Assembly (NCBI RefSeq): GCF_000472285.1
Contig: NZ_KI421416.1
Location: forward strand, 12,032 to 76,031
DNA: 64,000 nt
Reading direction: 5' to 3'
Origin: Desulfuromonas sp. TF
Lineage (GTDB): Bacteria > Desulfobacterota > Desulfuromonadia > Desulfuromonadales > ATBO01
A program made the position numbers and the translations under genes. Shown one piece after another: positions 52,714-59,950 of the stretch. The first letter of the stretch is position 1; every line of letters begins with the position of its first letter. The notes under the pieces are model-generated. The model had not been told where the DNA came from. It did not search any database and worked only from the letters and a program-made list of their open reading frames with translations.

Positions 52714-52839
52714 GTTCAAGGTTCGAGGTTCGAAGTTTTACCTTTGGACCTGAGCCTTTTGCCTTTAGTCTCGGGCCTTTTACCTTTAGCCGTTTTCCTT
52801 TTAACTTTTTCCTCTTGTCTTTTTCCTTTTTCCTTTTCT
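52714..52839. repeat. Heptanucleotide repeat array in and after rnr
   Basis: Eighteen 7-base units in unbroken phase. It begins gttcaag, gttcgag, gttcgaa, gttttac and changes to degenerate ctttttc/cttttac-type units (consensus near c-t-t-t-t-N-c). The 52716-52839 part is translated, antisense to the listed units, as the Lys/Arg-rich tail of RNase R. Every base of the array keeps the 7-base register, so it is a true tandem repeat and not just a pyrimidine-rich stretch. Confidence 0.85.
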
Positions 52840-54959
52840 CCGGGTTCTTCCCCCGCCAGATGAAAATCGATTTCCCGGCGTTCCAGATTTACTTTGACGA
52901 CCCTGACTCTCACCGCGTCTCCGACCTGAAAGATCCGGCGGCGGTTCTGCCCGACCATCCGGTGGCGATCTTCCTCGTAATGGTAAAAATCGTCGGCCAG
53001 AGTGGAGATATGCACCAACCCCTCAACAAAGATGTCTTCCAGTTCAACGAACAACCCGAACGGCTGTACGCCCGAGACCAATCCCGCAAATTCCTCCCCG
53101 GTCCGGTGCTCCATGAACTGGCACTTCTTCAGATCGATGATCTCCCGTTCGGCCTCCATGGCGCGGCGCTCGCGCTGGGAAGTATGCTCTCCCAGGCGCG
53201 GAAGGACCCGCTGCAGGTGTGTCCGTCGCCGAGCGGGAAGATGGTCCTTCTGCAGGACTTCCCGCAAGACGCGGTGAACCAGCAGATCGGGATACCGGCG
53301 GATGGGTGACGTAAAATGGCAGTAGAGATCCGCTGCCAGCCCGAAATGTCCCGCATTTTCGGGAGCGTAACGGGCCTGTTTCATACTCCGAAGCAGAACC
53401 CGGTTGAGCAATTTTTCTTCGGGCTTCCCCTCCGCCTCCGCAAGAAGTTTCTGCAGCTGGGCCGGCATCACACTTCCGCGACTGAGGTCGAGGCCGTAGT
53501 TGAAATGGGCGATGAACTCCTGATACGCCAGCAGCTTCTCCATCTCGGGAGGCTCGTGAACCCGGTACAGGAGGGGGGCTTCATGTTCGGTGAGGAAGGA
53601 GGCGACGGCCTCGTTGGCCGCCAGCATGAACTCCTCAATGATGCGATGGGCGAGATTCCGCTCCGAACGCACGATGTCCTCGGGCCGGCCGCGCAGATCA
53701 AGAACCACCTCGGCCTCGGGTAGGTCGAAATCAAGACTTCCGCGATTCCGGCGCATCCCCGTCAGCCGCAGGGCCAGGTCTTCCATTACCTTCAGATCTG
53801 GATAAATGGCGGGATAGCGCCCGATGACTTCCCGGTCCTCCATGACTACCATGTTCCGCACTTCGGTATAGGTCAGGCGCGCCGCACTGCGCATGACCGC
53901 TGGATAGAAGCGACTCTCCAGTCTCTTCCCATGCCGGTCAAAGAGCATTTCGGCAGTCATGGCCAGCCGCTCCACCCCGGGATTCAGGGAGCAAATGCCG
54001 TTGCTCAGGGCCTCGGGGAGCATGGGGATGCAGCGGCCGGGAAAATAGACGCTGGTGGCCCTCTCTACGGCTTCGAGGTCCGTCGGTGTCCCCTCCGCGA
54101 CGTAATGGGCGACATCGGCAATGGCGACCCAGAGGCGTATTTGTCCTTCCGATTCGCGGCGGACCGCGACCGCGTCGTCGAAATCCCTGGCCGTTTCTCC
54201 ATCGATGGTCACAAGAGGGAGCTGTCTCAGATCCTCCCGACCCCGACGATCTCCTGGCGCAACCTGATCGGGAACGGGAATGTCCAGGACCTCCTGCGGA
54301 AAACGGTAGGGCAATCCGTATTTGTGGACGATGGTGAGGATCTCCACCTCGGGATCATCGGGATCACCCAGGATTTCTACGATCGTTCCTTCGGGATTGC
54401 GGGTTCTGCTCGGATAAACATCGATACAAACGATCACGATCTGGCCGGCCTGGGCCTGGGAATCCTCGGCGATGAAGATATCGTGGGTGATACGGGGATC
54501 TAGCGGCACGACGTAACCGAACCGGCGACCCGGTTCGAAGCGGCCGACCACGGTAAGATGCGCCCGTTCCAGCACCTCAAGAATGCGCCCTTCAGATTTG
54601 CCTCCCGGCCCCCGACGCTCCACCCGCGCCATGACCTTGTCGCCGTGCATCGCCTCCCCCATAAAACGGGCCGGGATGAACACATCGCTTCCCTCCCCGG
54701 AAGGAACGGAGACAAAGCCGTAGCCGTCGCGGTGCGCAGAGATCGTTCCGACGGCTACGTTTATCTGCCGGGGCAGGGAATAACGCCCTGTACGATTGCG
54801 GACGACCGCTCCTTCATGGACGAGAGCATCCAGCATCCGGACTGCGGCCTGACGCTCTTTTCTGGAAACGGGGAACTGATCCAGTATTTCCCGGAGGGAG
54901 AGAGGGCGGCGGGCGTGTTTTTCGAGAAACTTGAGAAGGTCGACCGGGGAGACAGGCAT
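52716..54959 (-). CDS. rnr: Ribonuclease R
   Basis: A 3'-5' exoribonuclease that digests structured RNA and takes part in RNA quality control. The 747-residue protein has an N-terminal winged-helix region, two cold-shock (OB) domains (INVAVGTISAHRDGYGFVSV, about 67-86), the RNB catalytic domain with LVTIDGETARDFDDAVAVRR (about 250-269) and NGICSLNPGVERLAMTAEM, and a C-terminal S1 domain (about 590-690, GLVSGVQPFGLFVELEDIFV). The final 40 residues are a Lys/Arg-rich tail encoded by the heptad repeat. ATG at 54959 with GAGGGT; the longer frame lies in the upstream gap and the ParM-like gene. Confidence 0.95.
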   Translation of the reverse strand: MPVSPVDLLKFLEKHARRPLSLREILDQFPVSRKERQAAVRMLDALVHEGAVVRNRTGRYSLPRQINVAVGTISAHRDGYGFVSVPSGEGSDVFIPARFMGEAMHGDKVMARVERRGPGGKSEGRILEVLERAHLTVVGRFEPGRRFGYVVPLDPRITHDIFIAEDSQAQAGQIVIVCIDVYPSRTRNPEGTIVEILGDPDDPEVEILTIVHKYGLPYRFPQEVLDIPVPDQVAPGDRRGREDLRQLPLVTIDGETARDFDDAVAVRRESEGQIRLWVAIADVAHYVAEGTPTDLEAVERATSVYFPGRCIPMLPEALSNGICSLNPGVERLAMTAEMLFDRHGKRLESRFYPAVMRSAARLTYTEVRNMVVMEDREVIGRYPAIYPDLKVMEDLALRLTGMRRNRGSLDFDLPEAEVVLDLRGRPEDIVRSERNLAHRIIEEFMLAANEAVASFLTEHEAPLLYRVHEPPEMEKLLAYQEFIAHFNYGLDLSRGSVMPAQLQKLLAEAEGKPEEKLLNRVLLRSMKQARYAPENAGHFGLAADLYCHFTSPIRRYPDLLVHRVLREVLQKDHLPARRRTHLQRVLPRLGEHTSQRERRAMEAEREIIDLKKCQFMEHRTGEEFAGLVSGVQPFGLFVELEDIFVEGLVHISTLADDFYHYEEDRHRMVGQNRRRIFQVGDAVRVRVVKVNLERREIDFHLAGEEPGEKEKGKRQEEKVKRKTAKGKRPETKGKRLRSKGKTSNLEP

Positions 54960-55011
54960 GGCGAACAGACCCTCATGGATGATGTTCAGATCAGCGGACT
55001 TCGTGAAACCG

Positions 55012-56052
55012 TCAACTCCCTTGCGGTGCCGGGACCTGGCCTTTGGCCCAGAGGTGTTTGCCGAACTTCCAGTAGCCCTGCACGTTGAATAGCCGGGCGT
55101 CCTTGGCCGGATCAACGGGTGTCACATGGCCATGCAGCAGGGGCTGCAGATATTTGGCCAGAACCGCCCCGCCGCCGCCGGTGATGACCACGGTGTCCAT
55201 GTCCCAATCATCCACCCACAATCGGTCGACTTCATTGGCCACGGCCGAAGCGAGCTGTCCGAAGACCTGCTCGGTGATTCCCTTGAGATCGTACTCCTTG
55301 CCTCGGATCTTGATGCTGCCGCGATCCACGGCTTCATAGAGCCTGTAGAGCTCGACATTGACCCCGCTCTTTTCCCGGAGCTTGGTGGCGATGACCGTAA
55401 AAGCCCGGGCGATGCCGGAATCGGTGGTGCGACTCCCTCTCTCCGAATAGCGCATCTTGTCGGAAACGGTATAATCGCTCGTGCGAAAACCCACATCAAT
55501 GATCCCGATTTTCTCCCGCACCAGCCGTTTGTCGCCGAGGTCTCCCAGATCGTTAAGCATCATATTGAACAGTGAGCCGAAGGGTTGGGGAATCACCCGC
55601 ACCTTGTTGACGTTGACGGTCTTTTCCTCGCGCTTGCCGTCGGCCCCGGTGACGGCCACCTTGTGTTCGCCCTGGAGGATCCTGGCCAGTTCGTCCTTGT
55701 GCTGGCGGTAATGACCGATGGGAAGACCGGTCACCAGATTGACGGGAATATACCCGCCGACCAACCGGGCGGCGGCACTGAGGGCCAGGCTCTTGGCGAA
55801 GGAGCTGATGAACTGGGCCTGGTCCAGGGTGAAAAAACGGACGTTGCTCTGCCTCTCCGCCAATTCTCCCACGAAGTAGGACTTACCGTCCACCTCCACC
55901 TGCAAATGCTCCTCGTCGGCGGCATCGACAAGAATCTGCTCACGAAACTGCAGCTCCGTCGCTTCTCCCAGCACCGACTTGAAAACCAGGGACTCCCTGC
56001 CGTTCGTCGCCTTCGTAAAACCGAAACCGATATCGATACCGATGATTTCCAT
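55012..56052 (-). CDS. ParM/StbA-like actin-family ATPase
   Basis: A 346-residue actin-fold protein: phosphate-1 IIGIDIGFGFTKATNGRE (3-20), phosphate-2 IGIIDVGFRTSDYTVSDKMR (about 185-204), adenosine motif TVVITGGGGAVLAKYLQPLL (about 290-309). Relatives such as ParM and AlfA form filaments for plasmid segregation, but chromosomal members of unknown role also exist. No partner (ParR-like) gene or plasmid feature is seen here; its neighbours are rnr and a DUF1015 gene. ATG at 56052 with a GGAGGG site. Whether it polymerises is unknown. Confidence 0.82.
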   Translation of the reverse strand: MEIIGIDIGFGFTKATNGRESLVFKSVLGEATELQFREQILVDAADEEHLQVEVDGKSYFVGELAERQSNVRFFTLDQAQFISSFAKSLALSAAARLVGGYIPVNLVTGLPIGHYRQHKDELARILQGEHKVAVTGADGKREEKTVNVNKVRVIPQPFGSLFNMMLNDLGDLGDKRLVREKIGIIDVGFRTSDYTVSDKMRYSERGSRTTDSGIARAFTVIATKLREKSGVNVELYRLYEAVDRGSIKIRGKEYDLKGITEQVFGQLASAVANEVDRLWVDDWDMDTVVITGGGGAVLAKYLQPLLHGHVTPVDPAKDARLFNVQGYWKFGKHLWAKGQVPAPQGS

Positions 56053-56068
56053 TTAACCCTCCGCGAAG

Positions 56069-56103
56069 GTTCAAGGTTCAAGGTTTCAGCCTTTTACCCT
56101 TTA
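56069..56103. repeat. Heptanucleotide repeat between the ParM-like and DUF1015 genes
   Basis: Five phased units: gttcaag, gttcaag, gtttcag, ccttttA, cccttta, filling most of the 58-base gap. Same unit types and order as at 51687 and 52714. Confidence 0.75.
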
Positions 56104-56110
56104 TCTGATT

Positions 56111-57457
56111 TTACTCCGCCTTCTCTCCTTCGGCGATCTTGTTGATGACCAGGCCGGTGAGAAGCTTGGGATAGAAATAGGTCGACTTCTGGGGCATTTT
56201 TTCCCCGGCGTTGGCCACGTCGCGCACTTCGCTCATGCGGGTGGCATTCATCAGAAAAGCAAGCTGGAACTCTCCGTCCTGAACCAGCTCGAAAGGATCG
56301 TCGAAATTCTTGACGTATTTCAGATTGGTCTGCTGTTCCTGGGCTTCGGGGGTGATATTCAGCAGATTCTCGAGAATGAGACGGTGCAGAATTGAGACGT
56401 CGAGAGTGCGCAGAGCCTTGGGAGCCTTCTCGTCAAAAAAGCGGTCCATGATGCTCTCGTCCCGCAAAATCAGGAAGTACAAAGTCTCCCCGCCGGCGAA
56501 AAGAGACAGGACGTGCCTTCCCTCCCCCTTCTCCTGCAGAATCCGGCGAGCCTCCCGGCGGGCTTCGGGATCCCGGGGATCGATCGTCCACGTCTCCACC
56601 TCGAAAAATTCCTCCAGTGCGTTAAGAAAGGGTGGGAGGCTGAAGTCCGTCAGATTGAAAAGGAGGCGGTGAGTGGGAAAAATAAGCATTCCCTGGTCTT
56701 CCATATTGGCAAAATACATCAGGACATAATTGAACAGTTCTTTTCCCGTGTAACCCGGATGATTCTCCCGCATGTGATTGCGGTAGTTGATGGCGGTTTC
56801 ATAGCGGTGGTGGCCGTCGGCAATGAAAAGCGGCTTGCTGTCGAGGAGGTCCTGCGCCTTCTGCTGGATACCAGAATCGGTTACCCGCCATAGCCGGTGC
56901 TTCACCCCGTCGTCGTCGGTGACCTCCAGGTCCGGACCGCGCTCCTTCTCCTTGCGGGTCAGCGACTCGAGGACGCAGCAGGGATCGGAATAGAGGGAGA
57001 ATATGGGGCTGAAATTGGCGGAGCAGGCCTTGGTCAGGTGCAGGCGGTCTGTCTTGGGACCGGCGAGCGTCTTCTCGTGAGGCTTGACCACCCCTGAGGA
57101 GAAGTCCTCGATGCGGGTCAGAGCCATGAACCCCTTGCGCACCACCGTCTCGCCATCCTCGAGGGGATATTCCTGGTCGTAAAGATAGAGGGAGGGCTCG
57201 GAATCGCGCACCAGCACCCCTTCCTCCTGCCATTTCCGGAAATCGGCGGCGGCGCGTGTATACCTGTTGTCCGTCTCGCTGTCCCCCTCACCGGTCTTGC
57301 CCAGGATGAGCCGCACGACATTATGAGGGTCACGCCGGTAAAGCTCCTCCTGCAGCGTCGGAGAAATCACATCGTAGGGGGGCGCCATGACGCGCTCAGG
57401 GTTCCCGATTTTGGCGGGATTGTAACGCAAAGCACGAAAAGGAACGATTTTGGCCAT
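56111..57457 (-). CDS. DUF1015 family protein
   Basis: A 448-residue soluble protein of the DUF1015 family. It begins AKIVPFRALRYNPAKIGNPE, has PYDVISPTLQEELYRRDPHN (about 27-46), GVVKPHEKTLAGPKTDRL and the signature LFIADGHHRYETAINYRNHM (about 210-229). A ParB-like fold and, in a few archaeal relatives, serine kinase activity have been reported for this superfamily; the function in bacteria is not established. GAGGGAG ribosome site; predicted promoter at 57496-57524. Confidence 0.85.
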   Translation of the reverse strand: MAKIVPFRALRYNPAKIGNPERVMAPPYDVISPTLQEELYRRDPHNVVRLILGKTGEGDSETDNRYTRAAADFRKWQEEGVLVRDSEPSLYLYDQEYPLEDGETVVRKGFMALTRIEDFSSGVVKPHEKTLAGPKTDRLHLTKACSANFSPIFSLYSDPCCVLESLTRKEKERGPDLEVTDDDGVKHRLWRVTDSGIQQKAQDLLDSKPLFIADGHHRYETAINYRNHMRENHPGYTGKELFNYVLMYFANMEDQGMLIFPTHRLLFNLTDFSLPPFLNALEEFFEVETWTIDPRDPEARREARRILQEKGEGRHVLSLFAGGETLYFLILRDESIMDRFFDEKAPKALRTLDVSILHRLILENLLNITPEAQEQQTNLKYVKNFDDPFELVQDGEFQLAFLMNATRMSEVRDVANAGEKMPQKSTYFYPKLLTGLVINKIAEGEKAE

Positions 57458-57495
57458 GCTAAAACTCCCTCTTTTTACTGGAAATAGAGAGAGTT

Positions 57496-57524
57496 ACTAT
57501 GCCAAATCAATGGAGGGGTTGCAA
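57496..57524 (-). promoter_or_regulatory. Possible sigma-70 promoter of the DUF1015 gene
   Basis: On the minus strand TTGCAA (57524-57519), 17-base spacer, CATAGT (57501-57496). Both hexamers deviate by two bases from consensus. It lies about 40 bases before the ATG. Confidence 0.35.
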
Positions 57525-57798
57525 GGGAAAAGCTAAGTAGAATGAATCTGAACACAGGGGGAAGCAAGACATGCAGCTATAAAACCAGGGGGGTGAGAAT
57601 GAATCGTGATTGGAAGCCCTAATGACCCTCGTGACAAATAAGGGCACACGAAACCGCTAAATCGCCACCTACTTACACACGCAAAGAAAAAGCTGATGTT
57701 AATTCCTTTATGGTGTATCCCGACAATTACTGAGTGCCTACTGATAAATCCTTTTAAATTGAGGAGTAATCTTGGAATCCAATGAGTCCGTTTGAGTA

Positions 57799-57813
57799 TG
57801 GCACTAGAATTGC
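57799..57813 (+). promoter_or_regulatory. Sigma-54 promoter of the exported-protein gene
   Basis: TGGCACTAGAATTGC: the full TGGCAC-N5-TTGC pattern, with the same hexamer and tetramer as the pilA promoter. The predicted start near 57825 leaves a leader of about 68 bases before the ATG at 57893, again like pilA. A GACAATTACTGA word lies about 75 bases upstream. Confidence 0.85.
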
Positions 57814-57892
57814 TGAATAATTAAAGCGATGAATGCAAGATAGAATGCCCAAATAGATCATATTTTTTCACACCCACTGACCAGGAGGCATG

Positions 57893-58345
57893 ATGAAAAC
57901 CGCCAAGATGAAGATCATCCCCATTTTCCTAGTTTCCTTGATGATGGTTTTTGCTGGACAGGCTTTTTCCGAAACCATTGCTCTCTTTGGACCAAAGGTT
58001 TTCAAAAAGGAAAAGGGTGCTCCGGTCGCCTACACTGACCGCTTCATAGTTCCGCCTGGAGCGGGAAATTTCCGACTGCTTGTCAAGAATGGCGAAGGTG
58101 ATTCCGGCGAAGTCAAGAATCTTTCCATCATGATCAATGGCACGGAAGTCATATCTTCATCGGATTTACGCCCCACTCCCATGGCCATGAAGCAAATCAC
58201 GCTTCAGCCTGAAAACGAGATCAAGATCACCCTCAAAGGGCAGGGAGGCAATGCGGTTTTCGTGCAATTGGACGGCGATGTTCTCGTGGCCGAACCAACA
58301 GAACCAGCTCCGCCCATGCCGCCGTCACCGCAGATGCCTGACTGA
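57893..58345 (+). CDS. Small exported protein of unknown function
   Basis: A 150-residue protein with a signal peptide (KIIPIFLVSLMMVFAGQAFS, cleavage after Ala-Phe-Ser) and a compact beta-rich body: TIALFGPKVFKKEKGAPVAY, TDRFIVPPGAGNFRLLVKNG, NLSIMINGTEVISSSDL and ITLKGQGGNAVFVQLDGDV, ending in a Pro-rich tail. I recall similar GPK/VKNG-bearing beta domains in secreted Geobacter proteins but cannot name a function. Start 57893 is preferred over ATG 57890 because AGGAGG ends four bases before it. The only plus-strand gene in the window and the only one outside the pil genes with a sigma-54 promoter. Confidence 0.78.
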   Translation: MKTAKMKIIPIFLVSLMMVFAGQAFSETIALFGPKVFKKEKGAPVAYTDRFIVPPGAGNFRLLVKNGEGDSGEVKNLSIMINGTEVISSSDLRPTPMAMKQITLQPENEIKITLKGQGGNAVFVQLDGDVLVAEPTEPAPPMPPSPQMPD

Positions 58346-58374
58346 TACGCCTCCATTCATCTCTCTTATTTGCG

Positions 58375-58408
58375 TTAAAAAGGGCCGGCATTTACCGGCC
58401 CTTTTTAA
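58375..58408. terminator. Bidirectional terminator between convergent genes
   Basis: TTAAAAAGGGCCGG (58375-58388), a six-base loop, CCGGCCCTTTTTAA (58395-58408): a perfect 14-bp stem with a T-run on each strand. It lies between the exported-protein gene (plus) and the fimT-like gene (minus), so it can serve both. Confidence 0.9.
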
Positions 58409-58455
58409 TTGAGGCGAGTAGGCTATTGCGACTGGCTTGCCGTAAGTGCTTCTTC

Positions 58456-58986
58456 TCATTGCCAACTGCTGCCCTGCCATCTCTCTATGGTGATCCTCCC
58501 GGTTGTAGTCGAGGCGATACCGGTCCTGAATTTATTGTTTCCGTTATTATCCAGAATGCAAACATACCAACCGGTGCCCCCCGCTGAACCGTTGGGATTG
58601 AACTGCAACTTGTAATTGGTACTCGCGTCTTCTGTACACCCGATCTCACCTTTCAAATCAACCACTTCCGGAACTTCGATACCGCTGAAAATGATTGTCC
58701 AGTCACCGGGATACGAGGCATAGATGCGCGTACCGTATGCCTTATTCCCTCTCCGCAACATGTAGTTGTTCGATGCCAGATCGAAAGCGACTTCATGTTC
58801 CAGGTTCTGACTGATCGCCCTTGCCCTGGCATCCCGCAGCATGGAAGCGACATTCCGGGCCGCCTCCTTGTATTGGGCGTTTCGCATCCAGTCCAGGAAA
58901 GGAGGGGTGGCCAGCGCCGCCAAAATACCGATAATCGCCATGGCGATGATGACTTCTATAAGGGTAAAGCCAACCTGCTTTTTCAA
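58456..58986 (-). CDS. Type IV minor pseudopilin (FimT/GspH-like)
   Basis: A 176-residue minor pilin: leader KKQVG, then [20 protein letters not shown] (PilD cleavage at Gly-Phe, Glu5 present), followed by the GspH/FimT fold (KEAARNVASMLRDARARAIS, NPNGSAGGTGWYVCILDNNG). Minor pilins prime pilus assembly and with PilY1 sit at the tip. The start is a TTG at 58986 with a good AGGAGG; it overlaps the lipoprotein stop by four bases (TTGA). Downstream is the shared terminator at 58375. Confidence 0.9.
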   Translation of the reverse strand: MKKQVGFTLIEVIIAMAIIGILAALATPPFLDWMRNAQYKEAARNVASMLRDARARAISQNLEHEVAFDLASNNYMLRRGNKAYGTRIYASYPGDWTIIFSGIEVPEVVDLKGEIGCTEDASTNYKLQFNPNGSAGGTGWYVCILDNNGNNKFRTGIASTTTGRITIERWQGSSWQ

Positions 58987-59945
58987 TTTTCCTCCTGGGC
59001 GGCGATCTCAAGGGAAAGCGTGAACTCCTGAAAAGCGTTCATCCCCTCCTCGTCCCGGGCCGCTATTCTCACATGGTGTTCTCCGGCGGAGCCTGCTTCG
59101 ATCGGCCATCGGATGTCGCCGATTGCATTGTCGATGGTCATGCCCGAAGGGGCGGATTCGAGAGAATAGGCCAGCCGGTCGCCGTCGGGGTCTGCCGCCC
59201 GCGCCTCATAGGCATAGATCCTTTCCTTGAACTGAAGAGGGGGGGTCGAGACGAAAGCCGGCGGTGAGTTGGGAATCACGAATCCTTTTCCCCGGAAGGC
59301 CTTCCCGGGTCCATCCTCGTCGTAGGGGACGACCTCGAGGGCAATCCGGTCTCCTTTGCAGAAGCTATCAGCCGATAGCAGAGGGGAGTCATTTCCGATG
59401 ACCTCTTCACCGTTGATCGACCAGGCGTACCTAAAATAGACGGAATCGCCGTCTTCGTCTACAGCTTCCGGTTCGGCGACGATATCCGTGCCGCAAACGA
59501 CAAATGGATTCGCAAAGGGAATCGAAATCACCTCCGGCGGGCTGTTGAGAATTGTTATGGAAGCCTGAGACTGACGGTCTTCCGATTCAACCGCCACCGC
59601 AATCGTATCTCCCTTCACGAAATTGTGCGCGGGAAGAATGGCCTGCATCTGCCCTTCTAGGAGTTCACCATTGCGCATCCACCGAATTGTCACTCCCTTC
59701 TCTTTCCCCGAGATCACCGCCTGCAGGGCATCGCCGACCCGAGGGTTAGTGGGAAACAAGGCGACTGAAAGTATTCTCGCTGGCTCCCCTTTTTCAGGGG
59801 AAACAACGACAGCTTCGGATTGCTGCCCTCTCGAGATTGCTCCCTGAATGGGGGATTCCTCCTGGCCACTGCATCCGCCGCTGAAAAGAAAAAAGGCAAT
59901 CAGAAGCAGTGCGGCAGAGTTTCTATTTTTCAGGCTGTTCAGCAT
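58983..59945 (-). CDS. Predicted lipoprotein with Ig/cadherin-like repeats
   Basis: A 320-residue protein: signal with lipobox FLFSGGC (residues about 18-24), then Ig-like or cadherin-like beta repeats (VGDALQAVISGKEKGVTIRW, VDEDGDSVYFRYAWSINGEE, AADPDGDRLAYSLESAPSGM), each with acidic DxDGD calcium-type loops. It likely sits at the outer or inner membrane. Function unknown; position between pilY1 and the fimT-like gene implies a role in minor-pilin or tip assembly. ATG at 59945, five bases after the pilY1 stop. Confidence 0.78.
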   Translation of the reverse strand: MLNSLKNRNSAALLLIAFFLFSGGCSGQEESPIQGAISRGQQSEAVVVSPEKGEPARILSVALFPTNPRVGDALQAVISGKEKGVTIRWMRNGELLEGQMQAILPAHNFVKGDTIAVAVESEDRQSQASITILNSPPEVISIPFANPFVVCGTDIVAEPEAVDEDGDSVYFRYAWSINGEEVIGNDSPLLSADSFCKGDRIALEVVPYDEDGPGKAFRGKGFVIPNSPPAFVSTPPLQFKERIYAYEARAADPDGDRLAYSLESAPSGMTIDNAIGDIRWPIEAGSAGEHHVRIAARDEEGMNAFQEFTLSLEIAAQEEN

Positions 59946-59950
59946 CAAAA

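Larger units (their letters stand above)
57458..57889. other. 432-base divergent intergenic region
   Basis: Lies between the divergent DUF1015 (minus) and exported-protein (plus) genes. It holds a weak sigma-70-like site for the former (57496-57524), the sigma-54 promoter for the latter (57799-57813) and the words GTGACAAAT (57631) and GACAATTACTGA (57722), the second resembling half of the palindrome upstream of pilA. I see no ORF with coding character and no repeat or RNA gene. Confidence 0.6.

Noticed and set aside
55012-56052. ParM-like gene as a sign of an integrated plasmid
   Set aside because: No replication, partition-partner, integrase or attachment sequence is visible, and neighbours are housekeeping genes.
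49780-56103. Heptad repeats as a CRISPR array or insertion-sequence ends
   Set aside because: The 7-base period is too short for CRISPR repeats and spacers, and there is no transposase or matching inverted-repeat pair.
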